64,000 bases of DNA from Kappaphycus alvarezii (taxonomy: Eukaryota; Rhodophyta; Florideophyceae; Gigartinales; Solieriaceae): contig NADL03000655.1 in assembly GCA_002205965.3 (NCBI GenBank), positions 62,001-126,000 of the forward strand, read 5' to 3'. Positions 10,854-21,639 of this stretch are shown in pieces. How positions within the stretch are numbered: position 1 is the stretch's first letter; every line of letters begins with the position of its first letter. The notes beneath the pieces are model-generated. The model made no database searches and was not told where the DNA came from. It saw only the letters and a list, made by a program, of their open reading frames with translations. The position numbers were made by a program, and so were the translations under genes.

Positions 10854-11079
10854 ACTTCCTTTATGCTTTGTGTTTGACTTAACTTGTTGAGCGCCCCGCT
10901 CGGGTATGCTGGCTCCCAAGTATTCCTACCATTTCATGCAAACAGCCCCTTATATAGAGTTTTCAACCCTCACATTCTGTAGCACCTATACAGTACCTAT
11001 GTGCCAAATCTGCACCGCCACAGTACAGTGCAAAGCATCCCTCTAAAAACAATTAAAAATATAATTGTAAGTACAGTGC

Positions 11080-11206
11080 CAACTCAGCCAGCGCAGCATG
11101 CCAACTCAGCCAGCACAGCATGCCAACTCGGCCAGCGCAGCATGCCAACTGAGCCAGCGCAGCCAGCTCAGCCAGCGCAGCCAGCTCAGCCAGCGCAGCA
11201 TGCCAA
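11080..11206 (+). repeat. Minisatellite, 22-bp and 18-bp units
   Basis: Units of the type AGCCAGCGCAGCATGCCAAC followed by TC (22 bp) repeat about four times, then shorter AGCCAGCGCAGCCAGCTC units (18 bp) about three times. The shorter unit looks like a deletion form of the longer one. The ORFs across it only reflect the repeat. Confidence 0.9.
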
Positions 11207-11439
11207 GGAATATCTACAATTTTCATTATATCAGCGGCCGCCGCATCAGGGCGACCGGCCCGGACTCAGACTGTTGCCTTCCCTCAGTGGTAGATAAATA
11301 GTCGACATGGCCTCTCGCGGAATAACCTCCAGTCATCGATTATTCTCATGCGATCACCCTTAGGTCCTTTGATCTAAGGCCTTCTTCTCTACAGATGCCG
11401 TCATCCCGAGGCACGTCATATGGACGAGGAAAATTAGAC

Positions 11440-12080
11440 CAGTGGTGTTTGTAGATCTTCACGAGTTGTACAGTGTAACACAGAAGCGTGCAGAGGGTAT
11501 TCAGAAATTCCCTACGAATGCAGGCGACGGTGGAAACCTGTCGCGCCTGCATCACTTGGAGACCAATCGAATAACGGGTAACGAAGTCGCGAAGCTCCTA
11601 TTGAGGGGAGGAACCGCGATGGAAGCAAGAATGCGGAAGAAACTATTGCCATTGTCGCCCAAGGCGCCATAGATATCAATCCCAACAGGGAGGGGAGGGT
11701 ATCGTTTTGGTCGGAGTAATTGCCGTAATGACGATTTTTCTCGAGATCTGCGAGTATCGAGGCAGCTCCTGCGGTAACCGTATTTCGGGAGATATGGCGG
11801 CGGGCGGAGGGGTGGGCAAAAGTAACGTCGACGGCGATATCAGAACTGTAAAGCCCATAGGCCGCTGCCTGGGAATGTGGATGGCCATTCGTAACGCGGG
11901 GCAGGGCGAATGCACAGACGAATTGGGAACCCGGTGGAGGAGCGGATGCTCGACGAGGGCGACGATCCCAACTTCCTGACAGAAGCAGGCGGGAACGTTA
12001 CGTAGGACGTGGTGTCGACGAGTCATGCCGTCTTCGTATTTGCAGGTCAAAGCGTGCTGGTAGCTTGGATCCATTGTACA
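11440..12080 (-). pseudogene. LINE-A second copy, 3' half only
   Basis: On the minus strand this aligns with the 3' third of 6640-8452, from HALTCKYEDGMTRRHHVLRN through LVEHPLL to the region past the stop. The blocks GAAGCGTGC and GAGGGTATTCA lie near 11480-11500. Compared with the first copy the frame is shifted near the middle, so the acidic endonuclease residues are partly lost. It is more decayed and more 5'-truncated than the first copy. Confidence 0.8.
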
Positions 12081-12117
12081 ACTCGTACAGATCTACCACC
12101 ACCACTGGTGAAATCTT

Positions 12118-12185
12118 CTCCGTCCAGCTCATCCATTTCTTGCAACGCGTCCATGATGCCAGTCAACTATTTCATCCCAAGGCAT
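12118..12185 (+). repeat. Fragment shared with 10356-10445
   Basis: See the partner at 10356-10445. Here it lies between the LINE-A piece and the LINE-B tail and joins directly to GGCATGGTACGG. Confidence 0.6.
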
Positions 12186-12186
12186 G

Positions 12187-12418
12187 GTACGGAAAGTACG
12201 GAAAGGTTCGGGGGGTTTTGATGCAAAGGCACGCCGCGGCAGCGGTCATGTCCAATGCAGCCTGCTTGATGGCTGGCCTGAAGGTAGCATTTTAGGGAGC
12301 GTAGTTCCTTCCCCATTACTGTGTCGGTATACCCTTTTGAGTCGATTGTGGTTGTCTGGAAAACCATGGGATGGATCGGATATATCTTCTTAGAGTAAAA
12401 CACCAAAACCTTTCCACT
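12187..12418 (+). mobile_element. LINE-B 3' end: last codons, 3' UTR and tail
   Basis: About 100 bp encode the LINE-B C-terminus (QRHAAAAVMSNAACLMAGLK). A 3' UTR of about 115 bp follows, with GGAGCGTAGTTCCTTCCCCA and GTGTCGGTATACCC, then the tail ending TAAAACACCAAAACCTTTCC. The 60570-60790 copy agrees almost base for base. This is a strongly 5'-truncated insertion. The start of a longer LINE-B follows immediately at 12423. Confidence 0.85.
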
Positions 12419-12422
12419 TATT

Positions 12423-14157
12423 ATGTGCACTGTTTTTAGGACCTCAGAGTGGAAAATTGTCACTAGAAATACAGGCCCTGTAACACGCGCCAAAATCATG
12501 GAACCCGTCCCGATGCAAAGCATCCAACCGCAGTCACCCCCAACGCTGGTCGCCTCAAACCCAGTGGAACGGAACAATAGTAAATGGTTGTCCACGCGAA
12601 CAATGGCTGGCCCCACTTCGAAAAGGCCCCTACTTCGCCCCGGGTATTGCCCACTTTGCTCGCACGAGAAACCCAACATGGGAACAGTCGCTCACCTCCT
12701 GGCCCACCTCCGGAAAGTACACTGCAGGGGGTCAAAGCCAGGGCAGCCGAAGACGCATGAACACAGTCGCTTCCAAAAGTATCTTGCACAAGTAGGCTAC
12801 TGGTATTGCAGCTGTCATGACCGGAATGTAGGCTCAAATGCACCTAGTCGAAAGACCAGCGGCTTCTTTGAATTCTCATATTCAAACTGTCCCAAATGCT
12901 CAGTTGACACAGCGCCGAAGCACTACGTCCCTATACATGTTACTCAGCTCCAAGACGTTCCGACGTACACCGCGCCTGAAGCAGTCCTGGCCCCAGATGA
13001 ACCTGTACCAGAGGCGACCACACCACAATCACGCATATCGTTGGAAGACCCTACGCAACTGCTGACCATGGCTGACCAACTGCTCACGAAAAACGTCCCC
13101 ACTATAGCGCATATCCCAGCAAAGTTCCGAGGGTGCCTTTCCGAGGCTTACGCTGTGGCTATGAATTTCGCGGCACAAGCTTGTCATGCCGCAGACCTCC
13201 GTGCCACGCAACCATTCGTGAAGCATAGTGTTTTACTTCCAAAAGTAAAACACCCAAACCTTCTCTTCCTGAAACTATTCCTTTTCCCGAAGTTCATGTA
13301 AACGAAAGTTTCGTGCCTCGACTCCTGCCCCACAGAAAGTTGCCTGTACTCCGTCTCTTATAAAATGAAGGAGAGGCTAGAGTTATGGAATGCAGGACAG
13401 TACCAGACCCTATGGGAGCAAGCGGGGCGACATTCAACGGCTTGCAACGCGTCAGCATCGTCTTCTCCCGAACAAGAACAGGCCAATATCAGACGGGTGA
13501 CAAAATTGGCCTAGGACGGTGCGTATGGAAAGGCGGCACACGCATTACGGTCACTTGGAGTGCTACTGGTTACCCCCGGCGTCGTCGAAACACTCCTCCA
13601 GAAGTATCCCCAACAACTCCCTGAAAACGAGGCGGCGGCCAACATCGCACCCAGCGGCGCCCCCGGCCTTCCACAGATTACCGCAGAGGAAGTTCTTGGA
13701 GCTATCAGGCGCTTCAAACCGGGCTCCTCCCCGGGCGGTTCGGGTCTTCCGCCATGCCAACTTGCAGAACTGGTACGAATCCCATAATCTTCGGGCAATT
13801 CTGGCTTCTTGGCAGCGCTCACAAGAGTGGTAAACATCCGGACAATAGGCGAAGCCCCAGTTGCACTATCCCCGTGGATCACCGGAGCCCCCCTTATATC
13901 ACTGGCTAAGAGAATAATAGGCCAAGGCCGATTGCTGTGCATGCAACTCTCCGAGACTGACTGGAATCTGCCGCATGAAGAGGGTATCTTCAAATGCTGC
14001 CCAATACCTCCAACCGCTGCAAGTAGGGATCGCTACCCGGTCAGGGGCGGACACAGTTGCTTATGGAATTAGAAGAACGGGTCGGGAATACGGAAGTGGT
14101 TCAGATTATGGAATGCCAGCCATAGACTTGAAGAATGCGCTTAATATGTGCAGTGGC
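12423..14157 (+). pseudogene. LINE-B 5' part: zinc finger and start of RT
   Basis: The first ORF (ATG 12423, to 13301) has YCPLCSHEKPNM then HLLAHLRKVHC, a C2H2-type finger as at the N-terminus of R2-like LINEs. A second Cys cluster follows (YWYCSC, NCPKC). A new frame then gives ITAEEVLGAIRRFKPGSSPG, LVRIP, FLAALTRVVN and further on LQPLQVGIATRSGADTVAYG and AIDLKNALNMCSG, which is the beginning of RT. The frame changes several times between 13240 and 13800. At 14157 the LINE is cut by the copia-1 insertion and resumes at 18739. The N-terminal finger would bind target DNA. Confidence 0.85.
13225..13270 (+). repeat. LINE tail motif inside the LINE-B ORF
   Basis: The string GTGTTTTACTTCCAAAAGTA then AAACACCCAAACCTTCTCTT contains the tail motif. 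It also forms a hairpin: GTGTTTTACTT against AAGTAAAACAC with a 4-base loop. It lies in the middle of LINE-B coding sequence, just where the first ORF loses homology to the expected protein, so it looks like a short foreign insert. Confidence 0.6.
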
Positions 14158-14711
14158 TGTGAAAATTGACCAAATATTTTAATCTCTATCCCGGTGTCCT
14201 ACATTGATGCTGAATTGTGGAGCAATATTTTTATTGAGGCCCACAATTTATATTTATTATGAATCATCAAGGAATAATTTTATCTATTTTACACTGGCAC
14301 TATTTTATGCTGAATTCAGTGTGAAATAATTTTTATGTCCTACAGTTGGGTTTTTATATTATACAGGCTATAATTACTACATTTATGCTACCAACAAATT
14401 ATTATCTGGATGATTGCTTACCTGGAAAATACTGCAATAATTATTGCTGAGCCTAAATTATGTCTACCAAAATTATTGAACGGCTCACCTGATTTTTGTA
14501 GCAGGTTCACCCTGGCGTAGAGTATAAGTAGTCTAGGTTGTTAGAAATATTTTTACATCCTCGGGCTATCGAAATATTCCCCTCGATCAGATATTATTAA
14601 ATTTGGTTTTCTATTCATTATTCATTCTAAGTCCGATTGTGGCATTTATTTATTTATTCAAGTTGGAACTATTTATTATTATTTGGATCTACCTATCCCA
14701 ATTATTTTGCA
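14158..14711 (+). repeat. 5' LTR of copia-1
   Basis: It is 554 bp long with TG...CA ends. A TATA-like AGAGTATAAGTAG lies near 14519-14531 and could place the RNA start. The sequence is very AT-rich. It differs from the 3' LTR at five sites, one of them G at 14217 against T in the other copy. Confidence 0.95.
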
Positions 14712-14724
14712 GTTATGGGCCCAG
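14712..14724 (+). promoter_or_regulatory. Primer-binding site for initiator tRNA-Met, holding the gag ATG
   Basis: GTTATGGGCCCAG directly follows the LTR. It is complementary to the anticodon stem-loop of eukaryotic initiator tRNA-Met (CUGGGCCCAUAAC), the half-tRNA type of priming known from Drosophila copia. The ATG at 14715-14717 pairs with the CAU anticodon and is also the first ATG of the gag frame. Confidence 0.85.
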
Positions 14725-17700
14725 ATCGCCCCGAAATTCCTTCAAGGCCGAAATTTTCATGGGATCTTCGCACGGCTCCTTGGACGGATGGTAAAGGACC
14801 TCAAGAAAAATATTTTGATGCTGTTCAAAAATGGAAATCTGTTCATGATTTATTACCAGCATCAAATTCTAATAAGGTTCCTAAGGCAGTACAAGGTCTT
14901 GTCTTACAATCACAATTATTTGGACGAGCTCTTGATATTTGTAAGAAAATTCCAGACACAGAAATTCAGTCTGAAAATGGTGCATTAGCGATTGCTAACG
15001 CTATTCATAAGGTGGATCCTCTATCATCTATATCAGATACATTTCAAAAATTCTTAGATCTATTGCACACTACTCGTGGTGATAGTGAGTCTTTCAAAAA
15101 TTTTGAATCACGGTTTGATGCTCAAATTGCCCGATTTCATTCATCTACTGGTACTTCGAAATTACCTGAAGCACTGGTATCATTTTTGCTCCTGGCTAAT
15201 TCCAAAATTGATTCAAACCAGCGAGTATCTATTTTGGCTGCTGCTTCTCCGAAGCATGAAGAAGCCGATTTGGAAAAAGGAAAAATCCTAGAATTAATCA
15301 AATATTCAGAAATATCATCTATTATTCGTGCATGTGATAAACCAAAAAATACAAATCAAATATATGGAAATGCTCAAAAATATATCTCTTCAAATCAATC
15401 AAATATTTCATACGGAGAAAAGAAAAATTTCAAGAAAAATAATAAGCAAAGATTATCTCCTGAAGACTTTGCTGCGCTCAAGGCAAAATCAACTTGTGAC
15501 CGATGTGGAGAAATTGGCCATTGGGCCTATGAAAAAGATAAATGCAAGAGTGCTAAAAATTATCATAAAGGTTCATCATCTAGAATGGGAAATGCAGAAA
15601 ATATCAAAGACAAAAATGATTCTGGTTCCGTAACATTTCATATGGTAAAAACGGTGCTTGATTCTCCGTCAAATACGTTATACCCAGGTCCGTTACTTGA
15701 TGATGGAGCACCGTATAGTGGAATGGGTATTGTTGAATTACGAGCACTTTCGAAATTTATTTTACCGAAATGGAATGGAATTCTTGATGAACTTCCTGAA
15801 TGTATCAAGGACACGCCCTTCTGGCAATACGGAAATGGCGACCACTCAAGCGAAAAAAGAAAAATGATCGGTTCAATATTTTTATCAGCTATTTCAGACA
15901 ATGGAAATCAGGTTAAAATAAGGCATCTAATAATCAGTGGATCATCTCAATGGGTTATTGGAAGAAATATCACAAGAAAATCAAATATTATTCATATGAC
16001 GGACAATCGCATCGAGTTCGAGTCCGCAAATAATTCAATCGATTCTATAACATTGGTGGATCATGGTCATCATTGTTATGTACCTGGAAATATATTTATA
16101 CAATCATCCGAACCTATTGAAAACTCATTTCTATCAGCAATTTGTTCCAACAATATCAATACATCAAAAAATATATCTTGGGCTGAAAAGAAGAAAATAA
16201 TTAATAAGGTTCACAAACATGTATGTGGTCACTCAAATTATGATGATATAAAACTATTGTTACAAAGAAATTTTATATGGGACGATGAATGCAAAAAATA
16301 TTTATCAAGCATAATTGACTCCTGCAAATTTTGTGATGTCACAAAAAAACCATCTCATCCTCGTGCAGTATCTTTAAGCTCTATATCTCGCGGATTTAAT
16401 GAATTGGTTTGTGTGGATCATTTTTTTGTGGAAAACTTGGATATTTTCACATTATGGACTCAGTTACCAGGTATTCAACTGGTTCAATAGTGCCCTCTTT
16501 AAGGATGGAAAATTGCATTGATTGTATTGAGACTCTCTGGTTAACACCATTTTGGGACCCTAACTATTTAATGGGAGATCAGGCGTTTGACAATGATAAT
16601 TTTAGAAGCTATCTTGAGGAAAGAGGAATTTCGTTTTGTCCTATTGGTTCCCGCCGCCATAACAAAAATTATATTGAGTCAAAACATAAAATATTGAGAG
16701 ACATTTATATCCGTTTAAAAATATCCGATTCTTCTGCAAGTAATACGGTTCGTATTGCTCGAATGTTTCAAATATCGAATGATTTATATGGAAATGATGT
16801 TGTTTCTTCATACGAGCTTGCCACTGGTCACACTCGACCCATCGATAATTCTGGTCCTCGAAGTCTACCAAATGATTTAAGAGAAGCTCATAATGAGCTA
16901 ATAGCCAAGAGGAAATTAAATCTTATTCTAAAATCAAAGTCTGTGACCGATATTCCAATTAATGTTGGCGATATTGTGGAAATTTTTATTCATCTACCAA
17001 ATCAGAAAAGAGGATCTTGGTCATCGCCCAAACCAGTATTGAAATTCGACAAAAAATCTCTTATCGTCACAGTACCTGGATCCAATGGAAAATTTATACA
17101 TGCTGCAATTGAAGATGTCCGACATTCCGTTTCATCTAATGAACTAGCATACCAAATTCAAAAGGCAAATGATTTATTGAATCAGTCTATTGAATATTCT
17201 GTGGAGATATTTCTGATGAAAAAATATTACCGAAGTGAAGAATGTGGGCGAAAACAATTTTGACGATCATTCTGATGATGGTAATTTTAACTCAAATATG
17301 AATACTGATGTCGAAAAATATAATGAATCAGAAATTGATGGAAATTTATCAGAATCTAAAAACATATTATCTGTCGAACATGTTCCGATTGAATCTGAAC
17401 TTAGTTCCCTGCACCCTGAAAATTTAATTCATATCCCTATTGATGAAAACGATGGAATTGATGCGCATGAAATTGAGTTGTTACCTGGAACGGAATTGAA
17501 ATCATCTGAACAAAAAGATCTGAGTTTTTATCATAAAAGGTTTGGATCTAAAGAATTTTTACTTCATCAAGCATCTGGACTTCCATCTCATATTATTTCA
17601 AATGCGTACAATACGGAAGAAAATAATTTTCTCACTACGTGTTCAAAAATTCATGTTTCAAAAATTCCTCCCGACTCGAATGTAATATCCAGTCACGTTT

Positions 17701-18130
17701 TATACAAAATAAAAATTTTGGATGATGGAAAATATTATTGCAAGGCTCGAATTGCTCCGCATGGAAATGAGGACAAGGAGAAAAATAATTTGAGAACTGA
17801 TTCGGAATCTTGTTCTCCGATGGCAATTAGAATTCTCTTATCAATTGCTACAATTTTTAAATGGAATTTATCAAAGGTTGATTCAAAAGATCTATTCAGC
17901 TCTCTATCTACTTGTCGTGTGCCTAAAGACAAATATATTAGAGCGGATGTTCAATTAATTCGATATAATTTCGAAACGAACAAAATCAAGAAAATGCTAT
18001 AGATACCTGGTTCAATTAATCCCTCCGACCCGCTCACAAAAAAAGGACAGTCCTGTATCTGACATGCTCAAGCTCCTTTTATTTGATGCATCTATACCTA
18101 TGGATATGAGTAATATTTTATCTCGGGATT
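14715..18130 (+). pseudogene. Copia-1 gag-pol, broken and lacking most of RT
   Basis: The frame starts MGPDRPEIP at 14715; no stop separates it from the LTR upstream. Next come a gag domain, the zinc knuckle CDRCGEIGHWAYEKDKC (15495-15545, a CX2CX4HX7C variant) and a protease-like LLDDGAPYSGMG. The integrase has an H-H-C-C zinc domain (VHKHVCGHSNYDD, CKFC) and a core with VCVDHFF, LMGDQAFDNDNF and HNKNYIESKHK. A one-base loss in a T run near 16443-16446 shifts the frame, and a second shift lies near an A run at about 17219-17225. RT begins with YKIKILDDGKYYCKARIAP and stops being recognisable after SKVDSKDLFSS. It joins straight to the end of RNase H (KYIRADVQLIRYN, IPGSINPSDPLTK), where the usual Trp codon is TAG at 18000. 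Confidence 0.9.
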
Positions 18131-18179
18131 CATCTCAGTCAACAGGATAAATTTAATTCAATATTTCAAGGGGAAGTAG

Positions 18180-18733
18180 TGTGAAAATTGACCAAATATT
18201 TTAATCTCTATCCCGGTGTCCTACATTGATGCTGAATTTTGGAGCAATATTTTTATTGAGGCCCACAATTTATATTTATTATGAATCATCAAGGAATAAT
18301 TTTATCTATTTTACACTGGCACTATTTTATGCTGATTTCAGTGTGAAATAATTTTTATGTCCTAAAGTTGGGTTTTTATATTATACAGGCTATAATTACT
18401 ACATTTATGCTACCAACAAATTATTATCTGGATGATTGCTTACCTGGAAAATACTGTAATAATTATTGCTGAGCCTAAATTATGTCTACCAAAATTATTG
18501 AACGGCTCACCTGATTTTTGTAGCAGGTTCACCCTGGCGTAGAGTATAAGTAGTCTAGGTTGTTAGAAATATTTTTACATCCTCGGGCTATCGAAATATT
18601 CCCCTCGATCAGATATTATTAAATTTGGTTTTCTATTCATTATTCATTCTAAGTCCGACTGTGGCATTTATTTATTTATTCAAGTTGGAACTATTTATTA
18701 TTATTTGGATCTACCTATCCCAATTATTTTGCA
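18180..18733 (+). repeat. 3' LTR of copia-1
   Basis: It is 554 bp long, collinear with the 5' LTR with no indels. It is preceded by the purine tract ending GGGGAAGTAG (primer for plus-strand synthesis) and followed by the GTGGC duplication. Confidence 0.95.
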
Positions 18734-18738
18734 GTGGC

Positions 18739-20500
18739 ACCGCATTCCTCTAGGCGGTTAGCTACATTCTTCCCAAACTCCTGCCTCGGGTCTCCTACTG
18801 CTATGCAAACGAGCTCGCGTTTCTGTGGATCGGGGAGCACATCATCCGGAGTGTGCGGGACGCAACAAGGAGGTAGCCTTGGGGACTCCTATTTGACCTG
18901 GCGTTGCATCCTATCGTCCTCGAAATACAGGAACTCCGTAGTTCACAGGACGAGGAAGACGTGACAGTGGCCGAGTTACTGCTTCAACTCTGGTATTACA
19001 ATGAAAGGTACATTATTACGCGTCATGACCAACTCGCTAGGGTGGTCGACATCCTGTGGCCAGGGGATGCGAAGCGTCGAGGGCCTCACTTGTCGCCACC
19101 AAAATGCGCTATTTTGTGGCCAACAGCCCCGCCGCAGCCAGTACAAGACGCGTACCCGGCGGAATTCAGGAAGAATTACGGCAAAGGTACACTTGTACTG
19201 AACGCCCCAGTGGGATCTGAGGAATATACTAGGCAGTCCTTCATGGCCCACATCGAAACCGTCCAGCCATTCCTGGACCCAATCGCAGACTTGGAAGACA
19301 AACATGTAGCGTTCCGACAACTGCGATCATGCTTTGGGGTATGCAAAAAGGGACTACCTCCTGCTAGTCTTGCCCCCGTCCTGCACCACCGAAGGCGCGA
19401 AGGAGTTCGATCGCAGAATGGAGCGCTGCCTGCGGTCCATCGCAGGGGACGTTCTGGGCTCCGAAGTCTTCCGAGAGCTCCAGTTGCCGGTCAAGCCTAC
19501 GGACCCCAAAAAGCCCTCCGTGGAAATAGGGCTCACCTCTGCGAAAACTATCGCCCTACACGCTTTCCTCTCGGCAAGCTTGGCAACGGACAAGCTGGCT
19601 AGAAACTTCCTGCCACCGCCAATCAAGTCTCTGGAAACATGCGCCGCCGCCATGGACGCTCATTGGAAATGGACCATGTCTTACCTACCGTCCAAGATCA
19701 TTCCGTTTGATGTGTTCTGCTCTCAAAAAACACCACCGCAGAAGACACTGACGGATGCTTCTCATGAGTCAGTGCAACAGGCGATTCCCATCGGAGACTG
19801 CAGGAGGTAAGCGTTCCGCACATCCGCACTCATTGGATGCCTATGGTGACCACCTACCCCACTGCCTGCACGGCCCCCACAGGAGCATTCGTCACGACCG
19901 GAAAGTGAGACTTTTGGATAGGGAGCTGGCAAAAGCTGCCCGTCATCCCGTCGTAGAGCCACGAGAGGGCCTCCACTGCACGAGACCAGATATCTGGCCA
20001 ATGGGAAGCCGCGGTGGGACAGTTCTTCGACATAACCTTTGTCATTCCGCCTGCGCCATCGAACAGGAGAGTCAACAAGTTCAACCCGTTGACCTCATTC
20101 AACGCAGCTCGAGCGGCGAAGCACAGACAGGATCAACCCTTCATTGCTACTTCCTCTCGAGACAGACTTGTCGCAGTGCTCATATCCACTCTCGGCGGTT
20201 GGCATGCAGATATTTACGCCGTCGTAGTCGAGATGGCAAGAAGCGTTGCAGTCAGGGCCATGAAATCGTACGGGAAGGTTCGCGGGATATTTAGGCATAG
20301 GCACGCTGCGGCCGCTGCCACGTCCAACTCGGCCTGTCTTCTAACTGGCCTCGAGCAGCCCCTCTAACGACCTTGAACCGGATTAATTCCGTTTCTTGGT
20401 TCCCCCTTGCTGACCACTTCTACTAATTATTTCATGCGCTTTGGAGCATAGGCTAACCTATTATTAATCATGAAAACGCCCCAGTTCTTCCCCCTTTCGT
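18739..20500 (+). pseudogene. LINE-B 3' part: rest of RT, RLE-like domain, tail
   Basis: This continues the LINE cut at 14157: the codon series across the GTGGC duplication stays in frame (NMCSG then TAFL). RT motifs follow, with PWGLLFDLALHPIVLEI. At the place of the catalytic YxDD it reads WYYNERYII, so both Asp residues are lost. Then come RGPHLSPPKCAILWPTAPPQ, a long middle region, and a C-terminal domain with SLDAYGDHLPHC, RHDRKVRLL, HPVVEPRE and TRPDIW, which I read as a restriction-like endonuclease. The last codons end ACLLTGLEQPL. The 3' UTR finishes TGAAAACGCCCCAGTTCTTC followed by CCCC. Several frameshifts are present. Without the copia insertion, LINE-B would be about 3.4 kb of coding sequence in one long ORF. 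Confidence 0.87.
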
Positions 20501-21022
20501 CAGAGCGCAATGAAATGGCCATTTCACTTCTTTCAAATGACCCAATGTCATCCAAACCTAGATACTTCTGCTCGTCAATAAAAAATATGTCACCAGTGTC
20601 GTCTCCCTCACTGGCCGTCATCGCGTGCGTCTTGCACCAACGTTAGCGGGTTCCCTATTGCGAAACGCTTTCATCCTTCCTGTTTTTCTTGCTTTTTGTT
20701 TTTGTTTTTAAAATACTTTCTCTCCTAGGTACAACTATTTCGTGGCTGCGATCTCCCGACTACCTGAACAATCTCGCGCCTACACGTGCACGTCTCGCCA
20801 TTTTGTTTTCTTTCTGCACCTGTTCTCGGACCAAACCTCGTGCATCCACACTATATGGAAAAAAAATTAACCATGCCGCTGCAAACATCAGCAATCCCGT
20901 CCTTTTACCATTTCACATGCTTTTTCTCCTTATAAATACATTCTTTTCTGTAACAAAGCGCCTATCTCCACAAACTTCTGTCTTCTTCATCTCTCGCCTC
21001 TGATTTTCAAAAGAGTATAAAC
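20501..21022. other. Stretch without recognised gene
   Basis: AT-rich and pyrimidine-rich sequence with chance ORFs only. Nothing is supported. Confidence 0.4.
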
Positions 21023-21110
21023 GGGGGTTAATTTACTGTGGTGGATATGTGGGTTGGTATCCAGTAAATTTGTACCGAAGCGTAGATATCGTATCATTGT
21101 CAAGCCAATT
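21023..21110 (+). repeat. About 85-bp dispersed repeat (copy 2)
   Basis: GGGGGTTAATTTACTGTGGT and on through GTGGGTTGGTATCCAGTAAA to GAGCGTAGATA-type sequence is the partner of 8730-8818 in opposite orientation. Both start with a G run, which may mark one end of an element. Confidence 0.7.
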
Positions 21111-21639
21111 GCGAAACCGTACGATGCGTCGAAAGCTGTGGATGGCACTCCAATCTACCAGAAGGTGGAAGGGAGGCCAGCCAGCAAACAAGCGGCATTG
21201 GAGGTTACTGTCAAAGCGGAGTGCCGCTGTAAAAGAATGGCTCTAACCTTCGAAAACCGTTCCATTGCGCGGGTGGCAACGGTTCTCGCGAGTTCCTTGA
21301 CGACGGAGAACGCCGCCGGATGCCATCAAAACAACTCTTCTCACTCATTTAATTTTAAAATAAAATGATGAAACTTTTCCCAACGAATCAAAACTTGTTT
21401 TGCAACTCTATTTCAAATTTTTCTTTGCGAATTTTGTCCTTCATTTTTCAAAAAAGAAAATTTTCGACTCGTGACTTGCTTTATCCTCCAAAGCCAACCC
21501 AAATACTTTATCAATCAGATTTTTAATTGCCCTGACTTTGTACAAATTCAAAGCTGCGACTTTGCCTCAAATTTTTTGTTCATGGTCGTGAAAACGTTCA
21601 AAAATCGCTTTATCCAAATTATTGCATCAACTCCGTTGA

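Larger units (their letters stand above)
14158..18733 (+). mobile_element. Copia-1: complete LTR element, target duplication GTGGC
   Basis: Two 554-bp LTRs (14158-14711, 18180-18733) start TGTGAAAATTG and end TTATTTTGCA. I count five differences between them, about 0.9 percent. The flanks are GTGGC at 14153-14157 and GTGGC at 18734-18738. Behind the first LTR is a primer-binding site for initiator tRNA-Met. In front of the second is the purine tract AAGGGGAAGTAG. The internal 3.47 kb carries gag, protease and integrase, but most of RT and much of RNase H are missing. The element is inserted in the RT domain of LINE-B. It is a recent insertion of an RT-deficient copy, so mobilisation in trans is likely. 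Confidence 0.96.

Noticed and set aside
11001-11301. Repetitive Gln/Ala/Pro-rich protein
   Set aside because: It is produced by the minisatellite alone and there is no supporting start or conserved neighbour.
15638-15901. Minus-strand ORF of 87 codons within copia-1
   Set aside because: Shadow of the gag-pol frame on the other strand; no motif.
16409-16490. Programmed frameshift in copia-1 (overlap of two ORFs)
   Set aside because: The break lies inside the integrase core, not between gag and pol, and one missing T in a T run explains it. A regulated frameshift in the middle of a domain is unlikely.
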